A program made the translations under genes and the position numbers. Below, piece after piece: positions 1 through 8,078 of a DNA stretch of 39,398 nt. Location of the stretch: contig CACEBP010000009.1 in NCBI GenBank assembly GCA_902557785.1, positions 1 to 39,398 on the forward strand, read 5' to 3'. Each line of letters begins with the position of its first letter. Positions within the stretch are counted from its first letter, which is position 1. The notes beneath the pieces were generated by a model. It made no database searches. It was not told the origin of the DNA and saw only the letters and a list, made by a program, of their open reading frames with translations. This DNA is from an uncultured Pelagibacteraceae bacterium (GTDB lineage: Bacteria > Pseudomonadota > Alphaproteobacteria > Pelagibacterales > Pelagibacteraceae).

Positions 1-675
1 GCTTATTACAGCGGTATCTGACCTTAGAATGTTTCTAGATATTGTAAATGGTACAACGTTAGGGTTTCCATGAATAAGTTCTAATTCTGAGGGTGAAAAA
101 TCTCCCTCTGGACCTATAAGCACGGATAAGGATTTAGTTTCACTTAAAAATTCTTTTTTTAAATTTTCTTTAGAATTAACATCTGCGAATAATAATTTTG
201 TTGATCCATCTAAATTATTCAGAAAATCTTTAAGCTTAATTACTTGAGAAATTTCTGGAGGAATTAATTGATTTGATTGTTCAGTGGCTTCAATAACAAT
301 TTTTTTTGCTCTTTCAATATTCAATTCTTTAACTTCTGTTCTTTCAGATATAATCGGTGTAATTTTAGTAACACCAAGCTCTGTGGCTTTTTGTAAAATA
401 GTATTCATTGGACTTTTCTTTACTAAACAAATTGCTAATTCAATATCAAAACTTTTGGAAGGTTTTTTTAATTTATTTAAAAATTTTACTTCTACTCTAT
501 CTCTATCTAAAAAAACTATCTCACTAAGCCATTCTCCATCTTTATTAAAAAAATTTATATTAGAACCCCTTTTCATTCTCATTACATTTACAACATAATG
601 GGTGTGCTCTTTAGATAATAGGCTTGTTGTATTTTCTATTATATTTTCTGGGTGAAATAATCTAATATTGTTCAT
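1..675 (-). CDS. rsmE: 16S rRNA (uracil-1498-N3)-methyltransferase RsmE, C-terminus cut by window edge
   Basis: RsmE methylates N3 of U1498 in 16S rRNA, using SAM, in the assembled small subunit. Translating the minus strand from the ATG at 675 gives a typical RsmE start (MNNIRLFHP) with the PUA-like N-terminal domain. It is followed by the SPOUT-fold region with KATELGVTKI, the signature IGPEGDFSPSE and a near-terminal ISRNILRSDTAV segment, which contributes to the knotted SAM site. The reading frame is open to base 1, so only a few C-terminal residues and the stop are missing. The start codon lies 17 bases from the divergent start of the haloacid dehalogenase at 693. In many alphaproteobacteria rsmE and ubiA are neighbours; here they are separated by about 3.5 kb. 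Identification is secure from the motifs. Confidence 0.93.
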   Translation of the reverse strand, partial: MNNIRLFHPENIIENTTSLLSKEHTHYVVNVMRMKRGSNINFFNKDGEWLSEIVFLDRDRVEVKFLNKLKKPSKSFDIELAICLVKKSPMNTILQKATELGVTKITPIISERTEVKELNIERAKKIVIEATEQSNQLIPPEISQVIKLKDFLNNLDGSTKLLFADVNSKENLKKEFLSETKSLSVLIGPEGDFSPSELELIHGNPNVVPFTISRNILRSDTAVIS

Positions 676-692
676 TAAGATCAATTTAAGTT

Positions 693-1355
693 ATGAAAAA
701 TATTAAAGCAATAATTTTTGATGCATATGGCACTCTTTTTGATGTCAATTCAGCTGCAGAAAAATGTAAAGATAAAATCGGTAGTAAGTGGGAAGGTTTT
801 GCTAATTATTGGAGAACTACACAACTAGAATATACTTGGCTTAGATCTTTAATGAACAGACATAAAGACTTCTGGCAAATTACAGAAGATAGTTTGGATA
901 AATCGATGAAGGCTTTTGATATAAATGCATCCATGAGAAATGAGTTACTTAATCTCTACAAAGTATTATTACCATACAAAGAAGTTACTGAAGTTTTAAA
1001 AACTTTAAAAGAAAAGAATTATAAACTTGGTATTCTTTCAAATGGAACACCTGCCCTTCTTAATGAATTAATTGAAAGCAATAATTTAAAGAATGTTTTT
1101 GATGACATTTTTTCAATTGAAGGAGTTGGAATTTATAAGCCAAGCTCAAAAGTTTATGATATGCCAATAAAAAAATATAAAATACAAAAAGAACAAGTTT
1201 TATTTTTAAGTGCAAATACTTGGGATGTGTCTGGTGGTGGAAATTATGGTTACAGCTCCATTTGGGTAAATAGAAATAATAATATTTTTGACAATCTTGA
1301 TTACAAACCTAAGCAACAAATTAAAAATTTGAAACAATTATTAGATATTGTATAA
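693..1355 (+). CDS. Haloacid dehalogenase, type II (L-2-haloacid dehalogenase family)
   Basis: A 220-residue cytosolic HAD-superfamily hydrolase. Type II enzymes displace halide from L-2-haloalkanoic acids through an aspartyl-ester intermediate. The catalytic set known for this family can be read at near-identical positions: nucleophile Asp10 in FDAYGTLFD, Thr14, Arg41, Ser116-Asn117 (LSNG), Lys149 (YKP), Tyr155, and Ser173/Asn175/Asp178 in SANTWD. Length matches the family (about 220-230). That completeness argues for real dehalogenase chemistry rather than a generic phosphatase, although the physiological substrate cannot be read from sequence. It leads a plus-strand run with a CDGSH protein, a pirin and a quinone oxidoreductase. 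Confidence 0.9.
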   Translation: MKNIKAIIFDAYGTLFDVNSAAEKCKDKIGSKWEGFANYWRTTQLEYTWLRSLMNRHKDFWQITEDSLDKSMKAFDINASMRNELLNLYKVLLPYKEVTEVLKTLKEKNYKLGILSNGTPALLNELIESNNLKNVFDDIFSIEGVGIYKPSSKVYDMPIKKYKIQKEQVLFLSANTWDVSGGGNYGYSSIWVNRNNNIFDNLDYKPKQQIKNLKQLLDIV

Positions 1356-1380
1356 GCAATCAAAAATTAGGAGAAATATA

Positions 1381-1620
1381 ATGACTAAAGGACAAAGAGC
1401 TGGTGACACTCCAATTGGGGTAAATGTGTTAGAAGGTAAATCTTATTATTGGTGCACTTGCGGAAAAAGTGCTAAGCAACCTTTTTGTGATGGATCACAT
1501 AAAGACACTCCATTTAAACCTTTGCCTTATAAAGCTGATCAATCTAAAAAAGTTTTTTTTTGTACTTGCAAACAAACTAATGATCAGCCAATATGTGACG
1601 GTTCACATAACGCTAAATAA
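1381..1620 (+). CDS. Twin CDGSH iron-sulfur domain protein
   Basis: A 79-residue protein with two CDGSH (mitoNEET-type) motifs, each expected to bind a redox-active 2Fe-2S cluster through three Cys and one His: Cys25/Cys27/Cys36/His40 and Cys61/Cys63/Cys72/His76. The start at 1381 is chosen because a good ribosome-binding sequence (TTAGGAGAAATATA) directly precedes it; an upstream in-frame start at 1348 would overlap the dehalogenase gene and bypass that site. Two motifs on one short chain, without a membrane anchor, match the bacterial tandem-CDGSH class. The exact role is unknown; electron transfer or cluster storage are family-level possibilities. The pirin gene begins 5 bases after the stop, suggesting cotranscription. 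Confidence 0.9.
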   Translation: MTKGQRAGDTPIGVNVLEGKSYYWCTCGKSAKQPFCDGSHKDTPFKPLPYKADQSKKVFFCTCKQTNDQPICDGSHNAK

Positions 1621-1625
1621 ACTTT

Positions 1626-2468
1626 ATGAAAAATATTGAAGTAAAAAAAATTGTACAAGCAATAGAGACATCAGATGGTGCTGGAGTTAAATTAAAGAGA
1701 AGTATTGGAACTCCAGAAGCAGACTATATAGACCCTTTTTTAATGTTAGATGAATTTGGTTCAGAAAATAAAGATGATTATATTGCTGGTTTTCCTCCTC
1801 ACCCACATAGAGGAATAGAAACAGTAACTTATATGCTTAAAGGTGAGTTTGAACATCAAGATAGCACTGGTGCTAAAGGAATAATGTCATCTGGAGATGT
1901 GCAATGGATGAAAACTGGTAGAGGAATAATTCATTCTGAAATGCCAGCTATGTCAGATGGAAAATTATTAGGATTTCAGCTTTGGGTAAATATGCCTGCA
2001 AAACTAAAAAAGAATAAGCCTGAATATCTATATATAAAGAATAATGAACTTGGGGTTCATAAAGACAATGAAAAGACAGTTAAAGTCATTGCTGGCAAAT
2101 ATGAAAAAACTGAAGGCCCAGAGAAAAATCATAACGTTGATCCGATATATTTTCATATAGTTTTAAATGAAAAAAAAGAATTCACTTGCGAAGTACCTGA
2201 AGGTCACAACAGTTTTATTTATTTATTAAATGGTGAATTAAAAATTGGTGAAAAAGATCACTCTAAAACAGGTAATTCAAATCTTATTTTATTAGAGAGA
2301 GGAAATAAATTAATTGTGAAGGCTAACAAAAAAACAGAATTTTTATTCATTGCTGGTAAACCCATTGGAGAGCCTATAGCTAGAGGTGGGCCATTTGTCA
2401 TGAATACTAAAGCAGAGATACTTGAAGCTATTCAAGATTATAATAACGGAACATTTGCTAAATATTAA
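1626..2468 (+). CDS. Pirin family protein
   Basis: A 280-residue bicupin of the pirin family, probably cytosolic and metal-binding. The N-terminal cupin carries PHPHRGIETVTYML, supplying His59 and His61, and IIHSEMP, supplying His103 and Glu105: the His-His-His-Glu set that binds Fe in characterised pirins. The C-terminal cupin (about residues 160-280) contains FIYLLNGEL and ends in the family-typical GEPIARGGPFVMNT. Some bacterial pirins are quercetin 2,3-dioxygenases and others modulate central metabolism, so the family alone does not fix a substrate. It sits between a CDGSH protein and a quinone oxidoreductase, consistent with a redox-related unit. Confidence 0.92.
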   Translation: MKNIEVKKIVQAIETSDGAGVKLKRSIGTPEADYIDPFLMLDEFGSENKDDYIAGFPPHPHRGIETVTYMLKGEFEHQDSTGAKGIMSSGDVQWMKTGRGIIHSEMPAMSDGKLLGFQLWVNMPAKLKKNKPEYLYIKNNELGVHKDNEKTVKVIAGKYEKTEGPEKNHNVDPIYFHIVLNEKKEFTCEVPEGHNSFIYLLNGELKIGEKDHSKTGNSNLILLERGNKLIVKANKKTEFLFIAGKPIGEPIARGGPFVMNTKAEILEAIQDYNNGTFAKY

Positions 2469-2489
2469 AAGTTCAAGTACGTTTCTCAA

Positions 2490-3464
2490 ATGCCAAAAGC
2501 AATTATTATAAAAAAAAATGGTGGGCCTGAGGTTTTAGAACTTCAAGATGTAAAGATCGGAGCCCCTGGTCCTGATGAAATTAAAGTGACCAATCATGCT
2601 ATTGGTTTAAATTACATTGATACCTATCATAGATCAGGATTGTATCCCCTTAAATTACCAAGTGGAATTGGTTTAGAAGCTGCTGGTAAAGTGGAAGAAG
2701 TTGGATCTAATGTTAAAGAATTTAACATTGGTGATAATATTGCTTACGCTTCTGTACCGCTTGGAGCTTACTCTCAACAAAGAATTATTCCATCTAAGAT
2801 AGCTGTAAAAGTTCCTGAAGGAATATCTCATAAACAAGCAGCAACATTAATGACGAAAGGATTAACAACAAATTATTTGCTTTGTAAAACTTACAATCTT
2901 AAAGCTGGAGAAACTGTTTTATTTCATGCAGCTGCAGGAGGTGTTGGACAGATATTCGCTCAATGGGCTAATAGTATTGGTGCAAAAGTAATTGGAACAG
3001 TAGGATCTGATGAAAAGATTAAAATTGCAGAGGAGAATGGTTACGCACATGTAATCAATTATTCAAAAGATGATTTTGCGAAAAAAGTTATGGAGATTAC
3101 GAACAATGAAGGAGTTCCAGCTGTATTTGACGGAGTTGGAAAAAATACTTTTAATGGTTCATTAGCTTGTCTTAAAACAAGAGGTATGATGGTAAGCTTT
3201 GGAAATGCATCAGGTCCACTTGATCCAGTTAATGTTCCAAAAGATATTCAACCTAAAGGACTTTATTTAACAAGACCTTCAATTGGTCAATATTTCACGA
3301 ATAGAAAAGAACTGCAAGCCGGGGCAGATGCTGTATTTGAAAAAGTTAAATTTGGTAAAATTAAAGTTAAAATTTCAAAGGAGTATAGTTTAATAGATGC
3401 AAAAAAAGCCCATGAAGATCTAGAGGCAAGAAAACTTACTGGCCCAGCAATATTAATTCCATAA
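2490..3464 (+). CDS. Zinc-independent quinone oxidoreductase (NADPH:quinone reductase, MDR family)
   Basis: A 324-residue medium-chain dehydrogenase/reductase of the Qor (crystallin-zeta-like) branch. The N-terminal GroES-like catalytic domain begins MPKAIIIKKNGGPEVLEL and includes GLNYIDTYHRSGLYP; the NADPH-binding Rossmann domain carries AAAGGVGQIFAQWA (about residues 149-162). The zinc-ligand Cys/His pattern of alcohol dehydrogenases is absent, as expected for quinone reductases, which reduce quinones or enals with NADPH. The length is normal. Its stop overlaps the start of the following DUF1289 gene by one base (TAATG), so the two are translationally coupled. It could prefer a substrate other than quinones. 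Confidence 0.9.
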   Translation: MPKAIIIKKNGGPEVLELQDVKIGAPGPDEIKVTNHAIGLNYIDTYHRSGLYPLKLPSGIGLEAAGKVEEVGSNVKEFNIGDNIAYASVPLGAYSQQRIIPSKIAVKVPEGISHKQAATLMTKGLTTNYLLCKTYNLKAGETVLFHAAAGGVGQIFAQWANSIGAKVIGTVGSDEKIKIAEENGYAHVINYSKDDFAKKVMEITNNEGVPAVFDGVGKNTFNGSLACLKTRGMMVSFGNASGPLDPVNVPKDIQPKGLYLTRPSIGQYFTNRKELQAGADAVFEKVKFGKIKVKISKEYSLIDAKKAHEDLEARKLTGPAILIP

Positions 3465-3727
3465 TGAATAAGAAAATAATATCTCCTTGCATTAGTATTT
3501 GCAGGACTGATCCTGTAACAGGTTTTTGTTATGGCTGTGCGAGAACTAATGAGGAAAAGAGAAAATGGAAAGATGAAAACATTTCTAAAGATTGGAAAGA
3601 AGAAAATCTAAAAATAATTGTGACAAGAATGCAAGGTTGGCAATTAGAAACTTTTAAAGAGTCTTACGAACATAAAAAAAACAAAGGTATTTCTTTGTTC
3701 AAAAAAAATTTATTAGAGAATAAATAG
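3464..3727 (+). CDS. DUF1289 family cysteine-rich small protein
   Basis: An 87-residue protein with the DUF1289 signature near its N-terminus: SPCISICRTD followed by FCYGCARTNEEKRKWKD. The four closely spaced cysteines (pattern C-x3-C...C-x2-C) suggest a small metal or Fe-S site; the function of the family is not established. A Lys/Arg-rich helical tail follows. The start overlaps the preceding oxidoreductase stop, and the stop abuts the convergent DUF2721 gene (ends at 3727 and 3728). Association with the oxidoreductase is seen from overlap only; a joint function is inference. Confidence 0.85.
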   Translation: MNKKIISPCISICRTDPVTGFCYGCARTNEEKRKWKDENISKDWKEENLKIIVTRMQGWQLETFKESYEHKKNKGISLFKKNLLENK

Positions 3728-4138
3728 TTATAAATCGTCTTTCATCGAGTCCATATCGCTCAGATGATATTTTAAGGCCTTATTAGATAATCTAATTTCT
3801 TGCAAAAATAAAAAAATGGAAATAATCATACAGACACAGCAAGCCGCAAAATTTATTCTAGCAATTTGAAAACTTCCTAGGTAAAGCAATAAAACTGTGG
3901 TCATATTGAACAAAAAACCAAAAGCCGCAAAACCCATTGTGTACTTTAAAAGATTGGTTCTACTATTTAGAACATGTAATTGATTTTCTAGTTGAGGAGG
4001 TGCTTTTTTATCAAAACTTAATTGATCATGTAAATTTCTAATCAGCCCACTTAACGTATGAAATCTATTGCTGTACATCGTCATCATTAAAGGGATAGCT
4101 GGAAACATTAAAGCTGCAACTGTGTAATCTATATCCAT
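3728..4138 (-). CDS. DUF2721 family integral membrane protein
   Basis: A 136-residue inner-membrane protein. It has an N-terminal hydrophobic segment (VAALMFPAIPLMM), a conserved cytoplasmic-looking stretch NRFHTLSGLIRNLHDQL, a second helix around YTMGFAAFGFLFNMTTVLLLY, a third around FAACCVCMIISIFLFLQEI, and a C-terminal region ending in LSDMDS. The order (hydrophobic, then SxLIRxLH, then two helices, then ExRLSxxAL) matches DUF2721 proteins. No biochemical function is known. It is transcribed divergently from ubiA across 53 bases and convergently with the DUF1289 gene. Confidence 0.8.
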   Translation of the reverse strand: MDIDYTVAALMFPAIPLMMTMYSNRFHTLSGLIRNLHDQLSFDKKAPPQLENQLHVLNSRTNLLKYTMGFAAFGFLFNMTTVLLLYLGSFQIARINFAACCVCMIISIFLFLQEIRLSNKALKYHLSDMDSMKDDL

Positions 4139-4191
4139 ATCGAATCGAATTGATTATGAAGTTAGTGTTTGATATTTACAAGTAATATTTA

Positions 4192-5052
4192 ATGCATCAT
4201 TTAAAAATATTCATTGATTTGACAAGACTTAATAAACCAATTGGTTTTATGCTTCTATTTTGGCCATGTTCCTGGGGATTAGCCTACGCCAATTTAATTA
4301 ATCAAGATCAAGATTTATTTTTGTATTACTTAATACTATTTTTTTTAGGGTCTGTTTTAATGAGAAGTGCCGGATGCATTGTTAATGATATTGTTGATAA
4401 AGATTTTGATAAAAAAGTAAAAAGAACTAAAACAAGACCTATACCCTCAGGAAAAATAACTGTTAGGAAATCAACAATTTATTCTTTAATTCTTTGTTTA
4501 ATAGCTTTTTTAATTTTAATACAATTTAATTTATTAACTATTATTCTTGGATTGAGTTCAATGATATTAGCATTTTCATATCCTTTTATGAAAAGAATTA
4601 CTTATTGGCCTCAGTTATTTTTAGGTATTACTTTTAATTGGGGTATAATAATGGCTTGGACAGCAATAAATGACGGTATAAGTCTAGAAATTATAATTCT
4701 ATATTTCGCAGCCATATTTTGGACATTGGGATATGACACGATTTATGGAGCTCAAGATATGTCTGATGATGAAATAATTGGATTAAAATCCACTTCAATT
4801 AAATTCAAAAATAATATTATATTGTTCGTTTCAATTTCTTATTTAATTTCAATGTCTTTAATTATCTTTTTATTTAGAACATTTTTAAATTTAAACATCT
4901 TTACCTTTTTTTTATTAATTTTTTTTTCAAGTTTAATTTTTCAATTAGTCAAGTTAAAGAAACCTCAACCAAAAAATTATCTTAAACTATTTAAATTAAA
5001 TAACTATTCAGGATTTTTTTTATTTTTAGGAATTTTTTCCCTCAATTTATAA
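4192..5052 (+). CDS. ubiA: 4-hydroxybenzoate polyprenyltransferase UbiA
   Basis: An integral-membrane prenyltransferase that attaches the polyprenyl tail to 4-hydroxybenzoate in ubiquinone synthesis. The first Asp-rich motif is Asn65-Asp66-x2-Asp69-x-Asp71-x-Asp73 in NDIVDKDFDKKVKRTKTRP, which chelates Mg2+ and diphosphate. The second is YDTIYGAQDMSDDE at about 181-194. The remainder is a series of strongly hydrophobic helices, and the 286-residue length is normal. The context (MsbA-like exporter starting 1 base after its stop) suggests a shared transcript with the LPS genes. MenA-type alternatives are less likely given the UbiA-type start DLTRLNKPIGFMLLFWPCSW. Confidence 0.93.
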   Translation: MHHLKIFIDLTRLNKPIGFMLLFWPCSWGLAYANLINQDQDLFLYYLILFFLGSVLMRSAGCIVNDIVDKDFDKKVKRTKTRPIPSGKITVRKSTIYSLILCLIAFLILIQFNLLTIILGLSSMILAFSYPFMKRITYWPQLFLGITFNWGIIMAWTAINDGISLEIIILYFAAIFWTLGYDTIYGAQDMSDDEIIGLKSTSIKFKNNIILFVSISYLISMSLIIFLFRTFLNLNIFTFFLLIFFSSLIFQLVKLKKPQPKNYLKLFKLNNYSGFFLFLGIFSLNL

Positions 5053-5053
5053 A

Positions 5054-6796
5054 ATGAACTTTGAAGAATTAAAATATTTACTTAAAAAACTTTTTAATAA
5101 TTATGTAAAAAAACATTTAAAAAGAATATTTATAGCATTGATATTATCTATTCTAGTAGCAAGTAGCACTTCTGGTATTGCATGGTTATTAGACCCTGCA
5201 GTTAAAAAAATATTTATTGATCAAGATCAAATATTTGCTTGGACAATTCCAATTCTAATTATATGTGCATTTTCTTGTAAAGGATTATCTCTTTATTTTG
5301 CCAGAATAAATATTATCAGAGTTGGGGAAGAAGTCGCAGGCGAACTTCAAAAGAAAATAGCTGGGAATATTTTATATTCCGATATTCAAACTTTAGACAG
5401 CAGACATTCCGGCAAATATATTTCGAATGTTATGTATGATGCCCACAATGTTCAAACACTTGTAAGCACTGGAGTCTTAAATATAATGAAAGATAGTTTT
5501 TCAGTGATAGCATTGGTATCATTAATGTTCTACCAAAATTGGAAATTGGCTTTATTTGCAATATTGATGATGCCTCTAGCAGGTGGATTAGCAAAATCAC
5601 TTGGTAAAAGAATGGGCAAAGCTACATCAAAAGCTGGGGAGTCTTCGGGTATTTTAGCATCATTTTTATCTGAAATTTTTAAAGGATCGAAAATGATTAG
5701 AATTTATCAAAAAGAAAATCTTGAAACTGAACGAGCAAGTAATTTCATAAATGATTTAGTAGAAAAAAATATTAAAATTGCAAGTGTAATGATTAGAGCT
5801 ACACCAATTATGGAAACATTAACTGGTTTCATGATTGCAGGTTTTATAATTTTCTCAGGAAAATTAATTGCAGCTGGAGAATTAGGTGTAAATAACTTTT
5901 TTTCTTTTTTAGCTGCAATGATGTTAGCTTACCAACCAATTAGGTCCTTAGCTACTATTAATATGGCAGTTTATCAAGGGGCGGCGGCTTTTAAAAGAAT
6001 TGACAAAATAATTAATAAAGAAATTAAAGTAAGAGAAATCAAAAATAGTCCTAAACTAAAAATTACTAGATCTGAAATAAAGTATAAAAAAGTAACTTTT
6101 AAATATGATGCAACTAATGAACAGGCTATTAAAGATGTAAGTTTTAATATCGAGGGGAATTCTATGGTTGCTTTTGTTGGTCATAGTGGTGCTGGAAAAA
6201 GTACAATTATAAATCTATTGCCTAGATTTTATGACCCGCAAAATGGGTCAATTGAAATAGATGGACAAAATATTCAAAATGTTTCACTTTTGTCATTAAG
6301 AAAAAACCTTTCTATGGTTAGTCAAGATGTAATTCTCTTTGATGATACAATTAAAAATAATATTATTTACGCTAATAGTAATGCAAGTGAAGAAGAAATA
6401 ATAGAAGCTTGTAAATTTGCTGCGGCTGATGAGTTTATAAAAAAACTTCCGGCTGGGTACGACACACTTATTGGTGAAAATGGCATAAGATTATCTGGAG
6501 GTCAAAAACAAAGAATATCTATAGCTAGAGCTATTTTGAAAAAGTCTCCAATCATTTTGCTTGATGAAGCTACCTCATCTTTGGATGCTGAGTCAGAAGA
6601 AATTGTTCAAAATGCTATCACTAATTTGACTAATAATAAAACTACTTTAGTCATTGCTCATAGACTTTCAACTATTCACAACGCTAACAAAATTTTTGTT
6701 TTAAAAAACGGTCGAATTATAAATTCTGGTAACCATAGTTTTTTAATTGAAAATTGTGAAGAATATAAATCGTTGTATAAAAAGCAGTTAAAATAA
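5054..6796 (+). CDS. MsbA-like ABC exporter (fused TMD-NBD)
   Basis: A 580-residue half-transporter with an N-terminal six-helix exporter domain (about residues 20-310) and a C-terminal ATPase. Visible ATPase motifs are Walker A GHSGAGKST (about 376-384), signature LSGGQKQR (about 479), Walker B PIILLDEATSSLDAES (about 498-512) and the switch-histidine segment VIAHRLST. Such proteins work as homodimers. Immediate linkage to waaA, lpxK and a lauroyl-type acyltransferase makes lipid A/core flipping to the periplasmic face of the inner membrane the likely role (MsbA function), but substrate assignment is inferred from context. It starts 1 base after ubiA and ends 1 base before waaA. Confidence 0.88.
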   Translation: MNFEELKYLLKKLFNNYVKKHLKRIFIALILSILVASSTSGIAWLLDPAVKKIFIDQDQIFAWTIPILIICAFSCKGLSLYFARINIIRVGEEVAGELQKKIAGNILYSDIQTLDSRHSGKYISNVMYDAHNVQTLVSTGVLNIMKDSFSVIALVSLMFYQNWKLALFAILMMPLAGGLAKSLGKRMGKATSKAGESSGILASFLSEIFKGSKMIRIYQKENLETERASNFINDLVEKNIKIASVMIRATPIMETLTGFMIAGFIIFSGKLIAAGELGVNNFFSFLAAMMLAYQPIRSLATINMAVYQGAAAFKRIDKIINKEIKVREIKNSPKLKITRSEIKYKKVTFKYDATNEQAIKDVSFNIEGNSMVAFVGHSGAGKSTIINLLPRFYDPQNGSIEIDGQNIQNVSLLSLRKNLSMVSQDVILFDDTIKNNIIYANSNASEEEIIEACKFAAADEFIKKLPAGYDTLIGENGIRLSGGQKQRISIARAILKKSPIILLDEATSSLDAESEEIVQNAITNLTNNKTTLVIAHRLSTIHNANKIFVLKNGRIINSGNHSFLIENCEEYKSLYKKQLK

Positions 6797-6797
6797 A

Positions 6798-8078
6798 ATG
6801 ATTCTTCTTTATAGAGTCTTAACTCAATTAATTTATCCTTTTTTATTCCTCCTAGTTTTATTTCGAATTTTTCTCAAGAAAGAAAATCCGAAAAGATATA
6901 AAGAAAAAATTTTAGCATCGCACTTCAATGTAAAGAGAAATTATGATAAAAAATTAATATGGCTTCATGCAGCAAGTATTGGAGAACTAAAAAGTATTAT
7001 ACCAATTATCAAGAAATTACATTCAGCTAATCAAGATAAAGAGTTTTTAGTAACCACAACTACCTTAAGTTCAAGTATAATTGCTGAGTCAGAATTCAAA
7101 AATCATAAAAATGTCTATCATAGATTTTTTCCATATGATGTTGGTTTTTTAATAGATAAATTTTTAAAACAGTGGAGCCCGAGCCATATTTTTTTAGTTG
7201 ATTCAGAGATCTGGCCAAATTTAATCTTAACAGCTAAAAAACTTAAAATTCCCCTAGCTATAATAAATGCAAGAATTACCTCAAAATCCTATGAAAAATG
7301 GAAAAAATTTCCAAAGACTGCTTATAAAATTTTTAGCTGCTTTGATCTTTGCCTAGCTTCAAATAAAGAAACTGAAACTTTTTTAAAAAAACTCAATGTA
7401 AAGAAAGTTGTTTACCATGGAAATATCAAATTTGTTTACGATATAGATGAAAAAAAAATATTCAATAATAATGAAATTTTTTTAAAAAATAGAATTTTTT
7501 GGATTGCGGCTAGCACCCATTCAGGTGAAGAGGAAATGTGTTTAAAGACGCATATATTTTTGAGAGAAAAATATAAAAATATTTTAACTATAATTGCCCC
7601 TAGACATATTGAGAGATCTCAAGAAATAAAATCCCTATGTAAAAAGTATAATTTAAATTCACAAATACTAAGCAATGATGAATTCATTGAACCTAAAAAA
7701 GAGATAGTGATATTAAATTCTTTTGGCATATTACATAATTATTTCAAATACGCTAAAAGTGTATTTATTGGAAAATCTATTTTAGAAAAATTGAAAGCAG
7801 TTGGAGGTCAAAACCCACTTGAAGCTGTAAAATTAAACTGCAAAATTTACCATGGAATTTATGTTTATAATTTTGATGATATTTACAAAATTTTGGAACA
7901 AAATAATATATCTTTCAAAATTAAAAATCATTTAGAGCTAGGTAATTACTTAAAAAAAGATTTAGACCCTTCACACAAAAAAAATGATAAAATTTCAGAA
8001 ATGATTAGTAATATAAGCGATAAAACTCTAATTGGAACGCTAAAAGAAATAAATAATTTTATAATAGATGAAATTTAA
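6798..8078 (+). CDS. waaA: 3-deoxy-D-manno-octulosonic acid (Kdo) transferase
   Basis: WaaA (KdtA) transfers Kdo from CMP-Kdo to lipid IVA at the cytoplasmic face of the inner membrane. The 426-residue protein begins with a hydrophobic anchor (LLYRVLTQLIYPFLFLLVLFRI), then shows the family landmarks LIWLHAASIGELKSIIPII (with the conserved Ser-x-Gly-Glu), VDSEIWPNLI, INARITSKSYEKW, WIAASTHSGEEE and, late, GGQNPLEA. The two GT-B halves are both complete. Its last 11 bases overlap lpxK. The CMP-Kdo donor would be made by kdsB at 31828-32562 in this window. Confidence 0.93.
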   Translation: MILLYRVLTQLIYPFLFLLVLFRIFLKKENPKRYKEKILASHFNVKRNYDKKLIWLHAASIGELKSIIPIIKKLHSANQDKEFLVTTTTLSSSIIAESEFKNHKNVYHRFFPYDVGFLIDKFLKQWSPSHIFLVDSEIWPNLILTAKKLKIPLAIINARITSKSYEKWKKFPKTAYKIFSCFDLCLASNKETETFLKKLNVKKVVYHGNIKFVYDIDEKKIFNNNEIFLKNRIFWIAASTHSGEEEMCLKTHIFLREKYKNILTIIAPRHIERSQEIKSLCKKYNLNSQILSNDEFIEPKKEIVILNSFGILHNYFKYAKSVFIGKSILEKLKAVGGQNPLEAVKLNCKIYHGIYVYNFDDIYKILEQNNISFKIKNHLELGNYLKKDLDPSHKKNDKISEMISNISDKTLIGTLKEINNFIIDEI

